Source of the DNA: Pseudarthrobacter polychromogenes
Lineage (GTDB): Bacteria > Actinomycetota > Actinomycetes > Actinomycetales > Micrococcaceae
Assembly: GCF_014644495.1 (NCBI RefSeq)
Contig: NZ_BMKU01000006.1
Span: 124,001 to 188,000 of the forward strand
Reading direction: 5' to 3'
Length of the DNA: 64,000 bases
The position numbers were made by a program, and so were the translations under genes. Within the stretch, counting starts at the first letter, position 1. Every line of letters begins with the position of its first letter. The notes under the pieces were generated by a model. The model worked only from the letters and a program-made list of their open reading frames with translations, did no database searches and was not told the origin of the DNA. Positions 1 through 7,983 of the stretch are shown in pieces.

Positions 1-711
1 GCAATCGACGGCATCGTCCGCACCCCGCAGGGCAAGCAGCCCTACCCGGTGCCGCATGCCCTGACCACGGACGAGCTCCCCATGGTGATCCAGGAATTCG
101 TCAACGCGTCACTCAACGCCATCGAGGCCGGATTCGACGGCGTGGAACTGCACTCGGCCAACGGGTACCTGCTGCACGAATTCCTGGCCCCGAACTCCAA
201 CGTGCGGGACGACAGCTACGGCGGCTCACCTGAGAACCGTGCCCGGTTTGTCATCGAAACAGTCAACGCCGTGGTGGCAGCCGTGGGCGCCAACCGCGTG
301 GGCATCCGCATCTCCCCGGAGCACAACGTGCAGGGCATCGCCGAGACCGACGCCGCTGACGTCCGCGACACTTACGAGGTTCTGGTGGACAGCATCGCCC
401 CGCTCAACCTCGCCTACCTGAGCATCCTGCACCACGAGCCTACGGGTGACCTGGTCCAGGACCTCCGGGTCCGTTTCGGTGGGACCTTCCTGGTCAACAC
501 CGGCTTCGGCGTGATCACCACCCGCGACGAGGCCGCGTCCCTGGTGGACGACGGACATGCCGACGCCGTGGTGGTGGGCCGCCCCGCCATCGCCAACCCG
601 GACCTCGCCCGCCGCTGGAAGGAAAGCCTTCCCCTGAACGAGCCGGATCCCTCCACCTTCTACGCTGACGGCGCGGAGGGCTACACGGACTACCCCGCCT
701 ACCAGAACTAG
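1..711 (+). CDS. Old Yellow Enzyme family NADH:flavin oxidoreductase / alkene reductase (5' partial)
   Basis: The reading frame is already open at base 1, so the N-terminal part (about 120-130 residues in a normal 360-residue enzyme) lies outside the window. The family binds FMN in a TIM barrel and reduces activated C=C bonds or nitro-esters with NAD(P)H. The diagnostic segment is GFDGVELHSANGYLLHEFL followed by SYGGSPENRARF, typical of N-ethylmaleimide/xenobiotic reductases. The C-terminal phosphate-binding part is seen as LVNTGFG and VVVGRPAIANPDLARR. A strong terminator follows the stop. The family is clear; the substrate is unknown. Confidence 0.9.
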   Translation, partial: AIDGIVRTPQGKQPYPVPHALTTDELPMVIQEFVNASLNAIEAGFDGVELHSANGYLLHEFLAPNSNVRDDSYGGSPENRARFVIETVNAVVAAVGANRVGIRISPEHNVQGIAETDAADVRDTYEVLVDSIAPLNLAYLSILHHEPTGDLVQDLRVRFGGTFLVNTGFGVITTRDEAASLVDDGHADAVVVGRPAIANPDLARRWKESLPLNEPDPSTFYADGAEGYTDYPAYQN

Positions 712-721
712 GACGGCAATC

Positions 722-761
722 AACGACGGCGGCGGCACCCAGCTTGGGTGCCGCCGTCGTT
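722..761. terminator. Intrinsic terminator hairpin after the OYE gene
   Basis: Arms AACGACGGCGGC-GGCACCC (722-740) and GGGTGCCGCCGTCGTT (746-761) pair over 16 bp with a 3-nt bulge and an AGCTT loop. It starts 10 bases after the stop. No U-tract follows, which is usual in high-GC actinobacteria. Confidence 0.75.
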
Positions 762-929
762 GGCTGCGCGGTGTGCTGTCCCGGCAGCGGGCGCCGCAGG
801 CCATCCGACGGCCTTTGGCTCAAACTCTGGAGATTTGGCCCGCCGGGTCCTCAAGGATGCCGGCGGTGATCAGATCGTACTCCAGCGAATGGACTTTTAC
901 TAGGGCCATATTTGAGCTGCTTCAACCCA

Positions 930-1226
930 CTACAGCAGCGCCTCCCTGCCGGTCCCTTCCTTCATCACAAGCCTGCCGTCCTCGATCGAAACCAGCACGC
1001 TCTTCGGCCTGCCGCTCACCTTGGTGATGGCCTTCAGGCCGCGGTTCGTCACCTCCACGCCCACCTGCGCGCCCTTCGCCGGCAGCTCCACGGACACCTC
1101 GTTGGCGATGCCAAGGATCGGATTGGTGGAGACCCCAATATCCCGCCGCGCCTGCTTCCCGTTAACCGTCACGGTGATGTTGGCCTCGTCGAACCCCTCC
1201 TGAAAAATGATAAGCAGTTCCCTCAT
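930..1226 (-). CDS. Conserved hypothetical protein, 98 aa
   Basis: This is a small soluble protein that I cannot assign to a family. It begins MRELLIIFQEGFDEANITVTV and is rich in beta-strand-forming residues, with no signal peptide or membrane segment. The start at 1226 is preferred over an upstream ATG because AGGAAGAGG sits 6-10 bases before it. It lies between the OYE terminator and the divergently transcribed tex gene, so it appears monocistronic. The regular alternation of valine and charged residues suggests a compact beta fold. No catalytic motif is visible. Confidence 0.55.
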   Translation of the reverse strand: MRELLIIFQEGFDEANITVTVNGKQARRDIGVSTNPILGIANEVSVELPAKGAQVGVEVTNRGLKAITKVSGRPKSVLVSIEDGRLVMKEGTGREALL

Positions 1227-1381
1227 GGTGGCCTCTTCCTCGAGCATTGGGTGCCTGTGACGGCACCTCAACTACAGCACTTTGCCGGCGGCAGCGGAAT
1301 ACCCTTGCCCGGAACAGCCGGGGTGGAGCGGACCCGTGCCCAGCAGTGGAGCCGCGCAACCCGGTAAGGCAAGATGTTCTG

Positions 1382-3817
1382 GTGACCCAACTGCCGCAGG
1401 CCCCTTCCGCCCCGTCCGCCTCCCCGAAAGCGGACGATGCCATCTACAACCAGATCGCCACCGAACTGGGGGTCAAACCATGGCAGGTGAAGGCAGCCGT
1501 TGAACTGCTCGACGGCGGATCCACCGTGCCGTTCATCGCCCGCTACCGCAAGGAAGCCACCGGGACGCTGGACGACACCCAGCTTCGTGAGCTCGACGAA
1601 CGGCTCCGCTACCTCCGCGAACTTGCCGACCGCCGTCGTGCAGTCCTGGAGGCGATTGAAGCGCAGGGCCAGTTGACGCCGGAGCTGACGACGGCCATCC
1701 TCGCGGCGGACACCAAGTCCCGGCTGGAGGACATCTACCTGCCGTTCAAGTCCAAGCGGCGGACCAAAGCGCAGATCGCGCGGGAAGCCGGCCTTGAACC
1801 CCTGGCTGACTCCCTGCTGAAGCGGCCGGACCTGGACCCGGAACGCGAGGCCGGCAAGTACCTCAACCCCGAACATGCCATTACCGACGCCGCAGCGGCG
1901 CTCGCCGGGGCACGCTCCATCCTGGTGGAGCGGGTGGCCCAGGACCCGGACCTGGCCGCCGACCTGCGCGAGCGGCTGTGGGCGCAGGGCCGCATGGTCT
2001 CACGCGTAAAGAAGGGGAAGGAAAGCGACGGCCAGAAATTCGCTGACTACTTCGAGTTCGCCCAGGCCCCCGCGGGCATGCCGTCCCACCGGGTGCTCGC
2101 GCTGCTGCGCGGGGAAAAGGACGGCGTCCTCGAGCTGGACCTTGCCGAGGCAGATCCACAGGACGACGCCGCCCTTGCCGCCGCGCGCACGCGCTACGAG
2201 TCAGCGGTGGCCAGACGCCTCGGGGTCGCCGACCGGGGACGTCCCGCCGACCCCTGGCTGATCCAGACCGCCCAGCTGGCGTGGCGGTCCCGCCTGCTGT
2301 CCCGGCTGACGGCCGACCTTCGCGGCCGGATGTTTGCCGCCGCCGAGGACGAAGCTGTCCGTGTGTTCGCGGCGAACCTGCGGGACGTCCTCCTGGCTGC
2401 CCCCGCAGGGAACCGGGCAACCCTTGGCCTGGACCCCGGGCTCCGGACCGGCGTCAAAGTGGCCGTCGTGGACGGCACCGGCAAGGTGGTTGCTACCGAC
2501 ACCGTGTACCCTCACGCCCCCTCGCGGAAGTGGGACGAAGCGCTGGCCACGCTGGTCCGGCTGGCGCGGCAGCACAGCATTGAACTCGTGGCCATCGGTA
2601 ACGGCACGGCGTCCCGCGAAACCGACAAGCTCGCAGCCGAACTGATCAAGCGGCTGCCGGAGGTGGACCGCAAGCCCCAGAAGCTGGTGGTTTCGGAAGC
2701 GGGAGCATCCGTGTATTCCGCCTCGGCACTGGCTGCGGCGGAGCTGCCGGGCATGGACGTGTCGCTGCGCGGCGCAGTGTCCATAGCCCGCCGCCTCCAG
2801 GACCCCCTCGCCGAGCTGGTAAAGATCGATCCGAAATCCATTGGCGTGGGCCAGTACCAGCACGACGTGACAGCCTCGAAACTGGACCGCAGCCTGGACG
2901 CGGTGGTGGAGGACTGCGTGAACGCTGTGGGCGTGGACGTCAACACAGCTTCGCCCGCGCTGCTCAGCCGCGTAGCCGGCGTCGGACCCATGCTGAGCGA
3001 GAACATCGTGGCCTACCGGAACGAACACGGGCCCTTCGCCAGGCGCACTGACCTGAAAAAGGTGCCGCGGCTGGGTGCGAAGGCGTTCGAGCAGTGCGCG
3101 GGCTTCCTCAGGATCACCGGTGGAGCGGAGCCGCTGGACGCCTCCAGTGTCCACCCCGAGTCGTACTCGGTTGCCCGGAAGATCCGGGCCGCGGCGGGAT
3201 CAGCCCCGGCCTCCTCCCTGGACCCCCGTGACTTCGTGGACGAGACGTTCGGCCTGCCCACGGTCCAGGACATCCTGTCCGAGCTGGATAAACCGGGACG
3301 GGACCCGCGTCCCGCGTTTGCGGCCGCAACCTTCTCCGACGGGATTGAAAAGATTTCCGACCTTAAACCAGGGATGGTGCTGGAAGGAACCGTGACGAAC
3401 GTTGCGGCGTTCGGCGCGTTCGTGGATGTGGGTGTCCACCAGGACGGACTGGTGCACGTGTCCGCCATGGCCAACCGCTTTGTCTCCGATCCGCGGGAAG
3501 TGGTGAAGTCCGGCCAGGTGGTCCGCGTCAAAGTGCTGGAGGCGGACCCGGACCGGAAGCGGATCTCCCTGACGCTGCGCCTCGACGACGAACCCGCCGG
3601 CGGCAGGACGGGTTCCGGGCGCGCTGGCGGCAGGGAACAGGGCGCGGGACGCGCCAATGCGCAGAACGCGGGACGCGGCCAGGAGCGGGGCGGCAGTCAG
3701 GCGCGGAAGACGCCGTCGTCCGGCCGTCCCGCGGCGCCGCCGGCACCTGCGAAAAAGGAAGCCCCGGTCAATACGGCCATGGCCGAGGCGCTGCGAAAAG
3801 CAGGCCTGGGCAAATAG
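1382..3817 (+). CDS. tex: Tex-family RNA-binding transcription accessory protein
   Basis: 811-residue Tex/Spt6-like protein, which in other bacteria binds RNA and influences transcription and stress or toxin gene expression. Visible in order: the N-terminal Tex helical region (VPFIARYRKEATGTLDD), the YqgF-like RNase H fold (LGLDPGLRTGVKVAVVD), the helix-hairpin-helix part (VGVDVNTASPALLSRVAGVG, about residues 519-540) and an S1 domain (GTVTNVAAFGAFVDVGVHQD, about residues 660-735). A Gly/Arg/Ala-rich basic tail of about 65 residues follows and ends the protein; it may add RNA affinity. The GTG at 1382 was chosen because homology starts just after it; the frame is open further upstream but that part looks non-coding. 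The Shine-Dalgarno site is weak. Confidence 0.95.
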   Translation: MTQLPQAPSAPSASPKADDAIYNQIATELGVKPWQVKAAVELLDGGSTVPFIARYRKEATGTLDDTQLRELDERLRYLRELADRRRAVLEAIEAQGQLTPELTTAILAADTKSRLEDIYLPFKSKRRTKAQIAREAGLEPLADSLLKRPDLDPEREAGKYLNPEHAITDAAAALAGARSILVERVAQDPDLAADLRERLWAQGRMVSRVKKGKESDGQKFADYFEFAQAPAGMPSHRVLALLRGEKDGVLELDLAEADPQDDAALAAARTRYESAVARRLGVADRGRPADPWLIQTAQLAWRSRLLSRLTADLRGRMFAAAEDEAVRVFAANLRDVLLAAPAGNRATLGLDPGLRTGVKVAVVDGTGKVVATDTVYPHAPSRKWDEALATLVRLARQHSIELVAIGNGTASRETDKLAAELIKRLPEVDRKPQKLVVSEAGASVYSASALAAAELPGMDVSLRGAVSIARRLQDPLAELVKIDPKSIGVGQYQHDVTASKLDRSLDAVVEDCVNAVGVDVNTASPALLSRVAGVGPMLSENIVAYRNEHGPFARRTDLKKVPRLGAKAFEQCAGFLRITGGAEPLDASSVHPESYSVARKIRAAAGSAPASSLDPRDFVDETFGLPTVQDILSELDKPGRDPRPAFAAATFSDGIEKISDLKPGMVLEGTVTNVAAFGAFVDVGVHQDGLVHVSAMANRFVSDPREVVKSGQVVRVKVLEADPDRKRISLTLRLDDEPAGGRTGSGRAGGREQGAGRANAQNAGRGQERGGSQARKTPSSGRPAAPPAPAKKEAPVNTAMAEALRKAGLGK

Positions 3818-3833
3818 CCGTTTTTTGTGGAGG

Positions 3834-4631
3834 TTAGGCGAGCGACAGGACGAACGCCAGGATGAAACCCGCTGCGGTGCTGAGGGCCACCGCGGGGCCG
3901 CCATGTTCATAGGCTTCCGGCATCAGGGTATCCGCCAAGGATGCGATCACGGCTCCCGCGGCAAATGCCAGCGGTATGGATATGGCTTCCGGGTCAGTCC
4001 CGGACAGGGGCCCGGCGCCGAGCACGACGGCGATGACCAGCAGGGCGGCACAGGCCACCCAGAGCCCGATGATGCTTCCGGCCGACCGGCCCTGGCTCCG
4101 CATCGAGGCTGAACCCACCAGCGCTTCAGGGAAGTTGGAGACAAAGATCGCGGCCAGCAGTGCCAGCCCGCCCGTTCCTTCGCCCAGGGAGATACCCAGG
4201 GCAAGGTTTTCCGGGACTCCGTCCAGGGTTACGGCAGCCAGCAAGGCCAGGCCTGCCGCTCCGGCTGTCGACGCCGAGGTAGGGCGTTTGTCGCTGGCCG
4301 CCGCGTCAGTGTCGAGCTTGGCGCTGCCCTGGACCTCGTCCGCCGCCTTGGCCCCTTTCGCGTCGCCGGCCTGGGCCCACCGGTCCAGCATGGCGCTCAG
4401 GACAGTAAAGACCACCGCACCCAGCATCAAGCCGATAGCGGCACGGATGATGCCGCCGCGTTCGTACGCGTCCTCGAACAGTTCGAAAGCGAGGGCGGTG
4501 ATGAGGGCGCCGGCGGCGAACGCCAGGAGCATGGCCAGCAGCCGCTTGGGAAGCTCGAACCGGACGCCGATGATGGCACCCAGAACCAGGGCACTGGATG
4601 CTATGACGCCAAACCACAGCGACATCATCAT
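3834..4631 (-). CDS. ZIP family metal (zinc-type) transporter
   Basis: 265-residue membrane protein with about eight hydrophobic segments. The two metal-site helices carry LDGVPENLALGISLGEG and SNFPEALVGS, the pattern of ZIP importers (E. coli ZupT and bacterial relatives). A hydrophilic loop rich in Asp, Lys and Ala (about residues 100-135) separates the third and fourth helices. Three ATG codons in tandem open the gene; no Shine-Dalgarno sequence precedes them, but a -10 box ends 6 bases before the first, so translation is probably leaderless. It converges with tex, with 16 bases between the stops. The specific metal cannot be told from sequence. Confidence 0.85.
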   Translation of the reverse strand: MMMSLWFGVIASSALVLGAIIGVRFELPKRLLAMLLAFAAGALITALAFELFEDAYERGGIIRAAIGLMLGAVVFTVLSAMLDRWAQAGDAKGAKAADEVQGSAKLDTDAAASDKRPTSASTAGAAGLALLAAVTLDGVPENLALGISLGEGTGGLALLAAIFVSNFPEALVGSASMRSQGRSAGSIIGLWVACAALLVIAVVLGAGPLSGTDPEAISIPLAFAAGAVIASLADTLMPEAYEHGGPAVALSTAAGFILAFVLSLA

Positions 4632-4637
4632 CCGGCA

Positions 4638-4666
4638 AGTATAGGAGCGTCCGGTTGACGTGGGAA
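4638..4666 (-). promoter_or_regulatory. Leaderless promoter of the ZIP gene
   Basis: On the minus strand TTCCCA (4661-4666), a 17-nt spacer and TATACT (4638-4643) are followed by six bases and then ATG. Transcription would start at the A of the start codon. Confidence 0.6.
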
Positions 4667-4742
4667 GACGCCGCGTTGGCCCATGGAACACCTCCGCGCA
4701 GGCGGGCTTTCGGCGCCGAGGGGATTCTGCAAAGGTGGTTTC

Positions 4743-5063
4743 ATGACGTATTTCCTGGAGTACACGATTCCCGCCGCAGGCGACGACGCCGGGTTTGATT
4801 TTCCCCACGACGAGATCAACCCCGGCACCACCATTCCGTTATCGGAGACGGGAGCGGACACCGTGCACACCACGGAGCTCCCGGCCAGGACTGGCATCAT
4901 CGGTGCCACCGTTCCGGAGGCGAAACTTGAAGCTGAGCAGCTGATCAGCCACAGCCGCGCCTCTGAAGGCTCCCTCTACTTTGACCCGTCCAATTCGCTC
5001 CAGTCCGGGGTCGGAACCCTCGTGGCCACCTTCAGCGAAGGCCGGGGCTGGCAGGACGCCTGA
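4743..5063 (+). CDS. Hypothetical protein, 106 aa
   Basis: Small acidic soluble protein beginning MTYFLEYTIPAAGDD. It has no signal peptide, membrane helix or known motif that I recognise. AAAGGTGG lies 4 bases before the ATG and supports this start over an in-frame ATG at 4683. The gene is divergent from the ZIP transporter and convergent with the DUF2071 gene. Composition and codon use match the neighbours, so I treat it as a real gene, probably restricted to actinobacteria. Confidence 0.6.
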   Translation: MTYFLEYTIPAAGDDAGFDFPHDEINPGTTIPLSETGADTVHTTELPARTGIIGATVPEAKLEAEQLISHSRASEGSLYFDPSNSLQSGVGTLVATFSEGRGWQDA

Positions 5064-5091
5064 CTTCCCGGCGCTGGCTTTACTTCCGGCC

Positions 5092-5853
5092 TCAACCCCG
5101 AGCGCCGGTGACCACCCTCGGCCAGCCGAACTGGGTCCGCACCCCGGGCGAGTACAGGACCGATTCTGGCGGGCCGTCCACGTCAATGCCTGCCGAGCTG
5201 ATGAGTCCATCGTGAAGCTCGTGGAGATCAGCCTTGTGTAATGCCCAGGGTTCATGGGTGTTGGGGATGTGGATGGTCCGCCCCTGGAACCTGCTGTGCA
5301 GCCCGAACCGTGCTGTGACGTGGAGGGAAAGGGGGTCGTCAGTAACCGAATGCGGGTCGGGAGTGACGCTGAAGCGGCTGGACGCGCCTTTCCGGAAGCG
5401 GCTGACGGAATAGCCGCTGGGGCCGCCGCCCACGTCTTCAGGCGGTGTTCCCCATGACCGGATGCGGGACCACACATAAGGTATCCCCGCTTGCCGGGCA
5501 GCCAGGACAACGGGCAGCCGGTTCGCGTCAAGGCTCAGGAACACCACGCCCCTGGTTCCGTCCGGCTCCCGCGAGTAGAGGCGCACGTTGACCTCGTTGA
5601 AGCTGCCCAGGTACGGAATTCCGGGGCCGCGACCTATTCCGGCGCCCTTCATGCGGAAGCCGATGAGGCCCACCCAGGAAGAGCCGTCGAATACGTCCGG
5701 CGCCACCCCTGGCGGCATGAACCGGGCAGCGGATGATTCCGGGATCCGCCAATGCAGGAAAACCGCGTCAAGCCAGCGCTGGTCCATGATGGCCGGCAGT
5801 GGCAGGTCAGGCGGATCGGGCCAGAGGGCAGCGGCGCTCGGGCGTTGTTCCAT
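5092..5853 (-). CDS. DUF2071 (YqjF-like) family protein, 253 aa
   Basis: Soluble protein of the DUF2071/YqjF group, whose fold resembles acetoacetate decarboxylase but whose function is unknown. Recognisable parts are the N-terminal QRWLDAVFLHWRIP, then PGVAPDVFDGSSWVGLIGFRM, and FNEVNVRLYSREPDG with GVVFLSLDA; these are the conserved blocks of the family. The ATG at 5853 has AGGGA 7 bases upstream and is preferred to the TTG two codons earlier. It is divergent from the glycosyltransferase operon, and the shared 119-base gap must hold promoters for both directions. Confidence 0.8.
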   Translation of the reverse strand: MEQRPSAAALWPDPPDLPLPAIMDQRWLDAVFLHWRIPESSAARFMPPGVAPDVFDGSSWVGLIGFRMKGAGIGRGPGIPYLGSFNEVNVRLYSREPDGTRGVVFLSLDANRLPVVLAARQAGIPYVWSRIRSWGTPPEDVGGGPSGYSVSRFRKGASSRFSVTPDPHSVTDDPLSLHVTARFGLHSRFQGRTIHIPNTHEPWALHKADLHELHDGLISSAGIDVDGPPESVLYSPGVRTQFGWPRVVTGARG

Positions 5854-5972
5854 GGCCAAATCCCTACGTAGGACGCGATATTAAAGCGAGTACACATTAC
5901 TGGTGTCTACCTTGCGGGGCCGACTCTATGCTCAACCTACCCGGGGCCGAGGAAGGAACCAAGGCCCGGTGA

Positions 5973-6887
5973 TTGCTCCTGCAGTGGGGCGTCCAGCGGC
6001 CGGAGTTCTCTAAGTGCAGTGAAGTGGTGAGGCGTTTGTCCATTTCCACCCAGCCCCCAAACTCTTTCTTTAAGCCTTCGGCAGCGCCGGAGGGAGCATC
6101 CATCAGCGTGGTCATTCCCACCCTGAACGAGGCCCAAAACATCCCCTGGGTCCTTCGGCGCATGCCGTTGTATGTGGACGAAGTGGTGATTGTTGACGGC
6201 CGTTCCACGGACAACACCGTCGGGGTGGCCCAAGCACTGCGCAAGGACATCGTGGTGGTGAACGAGCCGCGCAAAGGCAAAGGCGTCGCGCTGCGGTCAG
6301 GATTTGCCGCGGCCACGGGCGATATCATCGTCATGCTCGACGCCGACGGAAGCATGGATCCAAGGGAAATCGGCTGGTTCATTTCTCCACTCCAGCACGA
6401 CTACGACTTCGTCAAAGGCTCCCGGTACGTCACGGGAGGGGGGTCGGAGGACCTGACGTGGCTGCGGCGCACAGGAAACCGTGCCCTGACCGGGCTGGCC
6501 AATGCGGTCCTGCACAGCAACTACTCTGATCTTTGCTACGGCTACATCGCATTCCGGCGGGAGTGCCTGGAAGTCCTGCAGCTGGAATCCGACGGATTCG
6601 AGATCGAGACTGAGCTGATCGTCCGGGCCGCCAAGGCCGGCCTCCGGATAGCCGAGGTCCCCAGCCTGGAGTTGAACCGCATCTCCGGGGCATCAAACCT
6701 CCAGACTTTCCGGGACGGCTGGCGGGTGCTGGGGACAATGGCCCACGAGTGCCTCCTCTGGGAGGCCCCCACTGCCGGTGCACGCCCCGAGGCGCTGCGC
6801 CGCGTGAAGTACGCCTATGCCAACGTGAGCTTTCCGCGAACGCCCACCGATCCGATGAGCGTCCTTCCTGCCATAAGCGTGGCGTGA
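5973..6887 (+). CDS. Glycosyltransferase family 2, polyprenyl-phosphate type (DPM1/GtrB-like)
   Basis: 304-residue GT2 enzyme. The nucleotide-sugar fold shows SVVIPTLNEAQNIPWVLR, VVIVDGRSTDNTV and the acidic metal site MLDADGSMDP. The region GSRYVTGGG plus the later GYIAFRRECLE resembles dolichyl- or undecaprenyl-phosphate glycosyltransferases, so it may load a sugar onto a lipid carrier at the inner membrane face. No membrane helices are evident. The start is uncertain: TTG at 5973 has AAGG 8 bases before it, but GTG codons at 6024 and 6027 are possible. It is the first gene of a coupled operon, and a weak -10 (TATGCT, 5927-5932) lies upstream. Confidence 0.85.
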   Translation: MLLQWGVQRPEFSKCSEVVRRLSISTQPPNSFFKPSAAPEGASISVVIPTLNEAQNIPWVLRRMPLYVDEVVIVDGRSTDNTVGVAQALRKDIVVVNEPRKGKGVALRSGFAAATGDIIVMLDADGSMDPREIGWFISPLQHDYDFVKGSRYVTGGGSEDLTWLRRTGNRALTGLANAVLHSNYSDLCYGYIAFRRECLEVLQLESDGFEIETELIVRAAKAGLRIAEVPSLELNRISGASNLQTFRDGWRVLGTMAHECLLWEAPTAGARPEALRRVKYAYANVSFPRTPTDPMSVLPAISVA

Positions 6888-6889
6888 AC

Positions 6890-7885
6890 ATGACGCATGT
6901 GGTGTTCCCTACGGTCACCGTGATCATCTGCGCTTACACGGCTGAACGCTGGGTGTGGCTGCTGGACGTCATCGATTCCCTCCGCTTGCAGACCTGGGCA
7001 CCCAACGAAGTCTTCGTGGTTGTTGACCACAACGAGGAACTCTTCGAGCAATTAGCCAGGACCGTCCATGACGTCACCGTGGTCCGGAACACCGGCCCCC
7101 GCGGACTTTCCGGGGCACGCAACACTGGCGTGGGCCTGGCGGACTCAGACGTCGTCGCCTTTCTCGACGATGACGCAGAGGCCGCACCGGACTGGCTGGA
7201 ACGCCTGATCACTCTGTACGACGATCCCGAGGTGCTCGCAGTGGGCGGGCGGGTGGAACCTGTCTGGGAGGCGGGCCGTCCCGGGTACTTCGGCGAAGAG
7301 CTGGACTGGATCGTTGGCTGCAGTTACCGGGGCCTGCCAAGGGTTGCAACCGAAGTCAGGAACGTCATTGGTGCCAATATGTCGTTCCGGCTCGATGTCA
7401 TACGAACGGTGGGCGGTTTCAACCTCTCCTTGGGCCGGCGCGGTTCCATCCCGCTGGGCTGCGAGGAAACCGAGATCTGCATTCGGTCGAAGATGGGGGC
7501 GCCCGGATCCCGCATCGTTTACGAGCCGGCCGCGCTGGTGCGACACCATGTACCCGCCAGCAGGGGAACGGTCCGCTACATGCTTTCAAGGTCCTGGTCG
7601 GAAGGTATCTCCAAGGCCCAGGTCAGCCGCATAGTCGGGCACAAGCGGGCCCTGGGCCCCGAGCGCAGGTACGTCCGCAGAATCCTGCCCCGGGCCATCT
7701 TTGCAGGGATGAGGGACTGGAGCCGTGGCGATCCTGCCGGCCTTGGCCGCGCGGTTGCCGTGGTGGCGGTGGTGGCCTTTACGTCTGCGGGGTACTTCCG
7801 GGGACGCCACCTTGCCCACTTTCCCGGGCGCCCCCTGGACCAGCCGGTCCTGGCCGGGGTCAGTCCGTGGCGGGAGGTGCAGTGA
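6890..7885 (+). CDS. Glycosyltransferase family 2
   Basis: 331-residue GT2 starting two bases after the previous stop, with the ATG at 6890. It carries TVIICAYTAERWVWLLD, then the DxD-type metal site VVAFLDDDAEAAPDWLERL and the acceptor-side block FNLSLGRRGSIPLGCEETE, where the Glu pair is typical of an inverting GT2 catalytic base. A weakly hydrophobic stretch occurs near residues 285-300 (AVAVVAVVAFTSAGYF), possibly a membrane contact. It sits in the surface-glycan operon; the sugar specificity is unknown. Confidence 0.88.
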   Translation: MTHVVFPTVTVIICAYTAERWVWLLDVIDSLRLQTWAPNEVFVVVDHNEELFEQLARTVHDVTVVRNTGPRGLSGARNTGVGLADSDVVAFLDDDAEAAPDWLERLITLYDDPEVLAVGGRVEPVWEAGRPGYFGEELDWIVGCSYRGLPRVATEVRNVIGANMSFRLDVIRTVGGFNLSLGRRGSIPLGCEETEICIRSKMGAPGSRIVYEPAALVRHHVPASRGTVRYMLSRSWSEGISKAQVSRIVGHKRALGPERRYVRRILPRAIFAGMRDWSRGDPAGLGRAVAVVAVVAFTSAGYFRGRHLAHFPGRPLDQPVLAGVSPWREVQ

Positions 7886-7956
7886 ACGTCTCCACCTGCC
7901 ACCGCGACGCCACCGCGGACACCGTGGACACGGCCGGCGCCGTCCACATCATCTGA
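7882..7956 (+). CDS. 24-residue translationally coupled mini-gene upstream of the HprK-like gene
   Basis: The GTG at 7882 overlaps the stop of the preceding glycosyltransferase by four bases (GTGA), exactly as later gene pairs in this operon do. GGGAGG sits 4 bases upstream. The product begins MNVSTCHRDATADTVDTAGA and ends VHII: one Ser, five Thr, one Cys, two His, acidic centre, hydrophobic end. It could be a small peptide acted on by the adjacent kinase-like protein, a leader peptide, or just a coupling device. I see no similarity to a known family. Coding status rests on position and ribosome site only. Confidence 0.4.
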   Translation: MNVSTCHRDATADTVDTAGAVHII

Positions 7957-7983
7957 CCGACACCACCCAGACAGGGGACGACA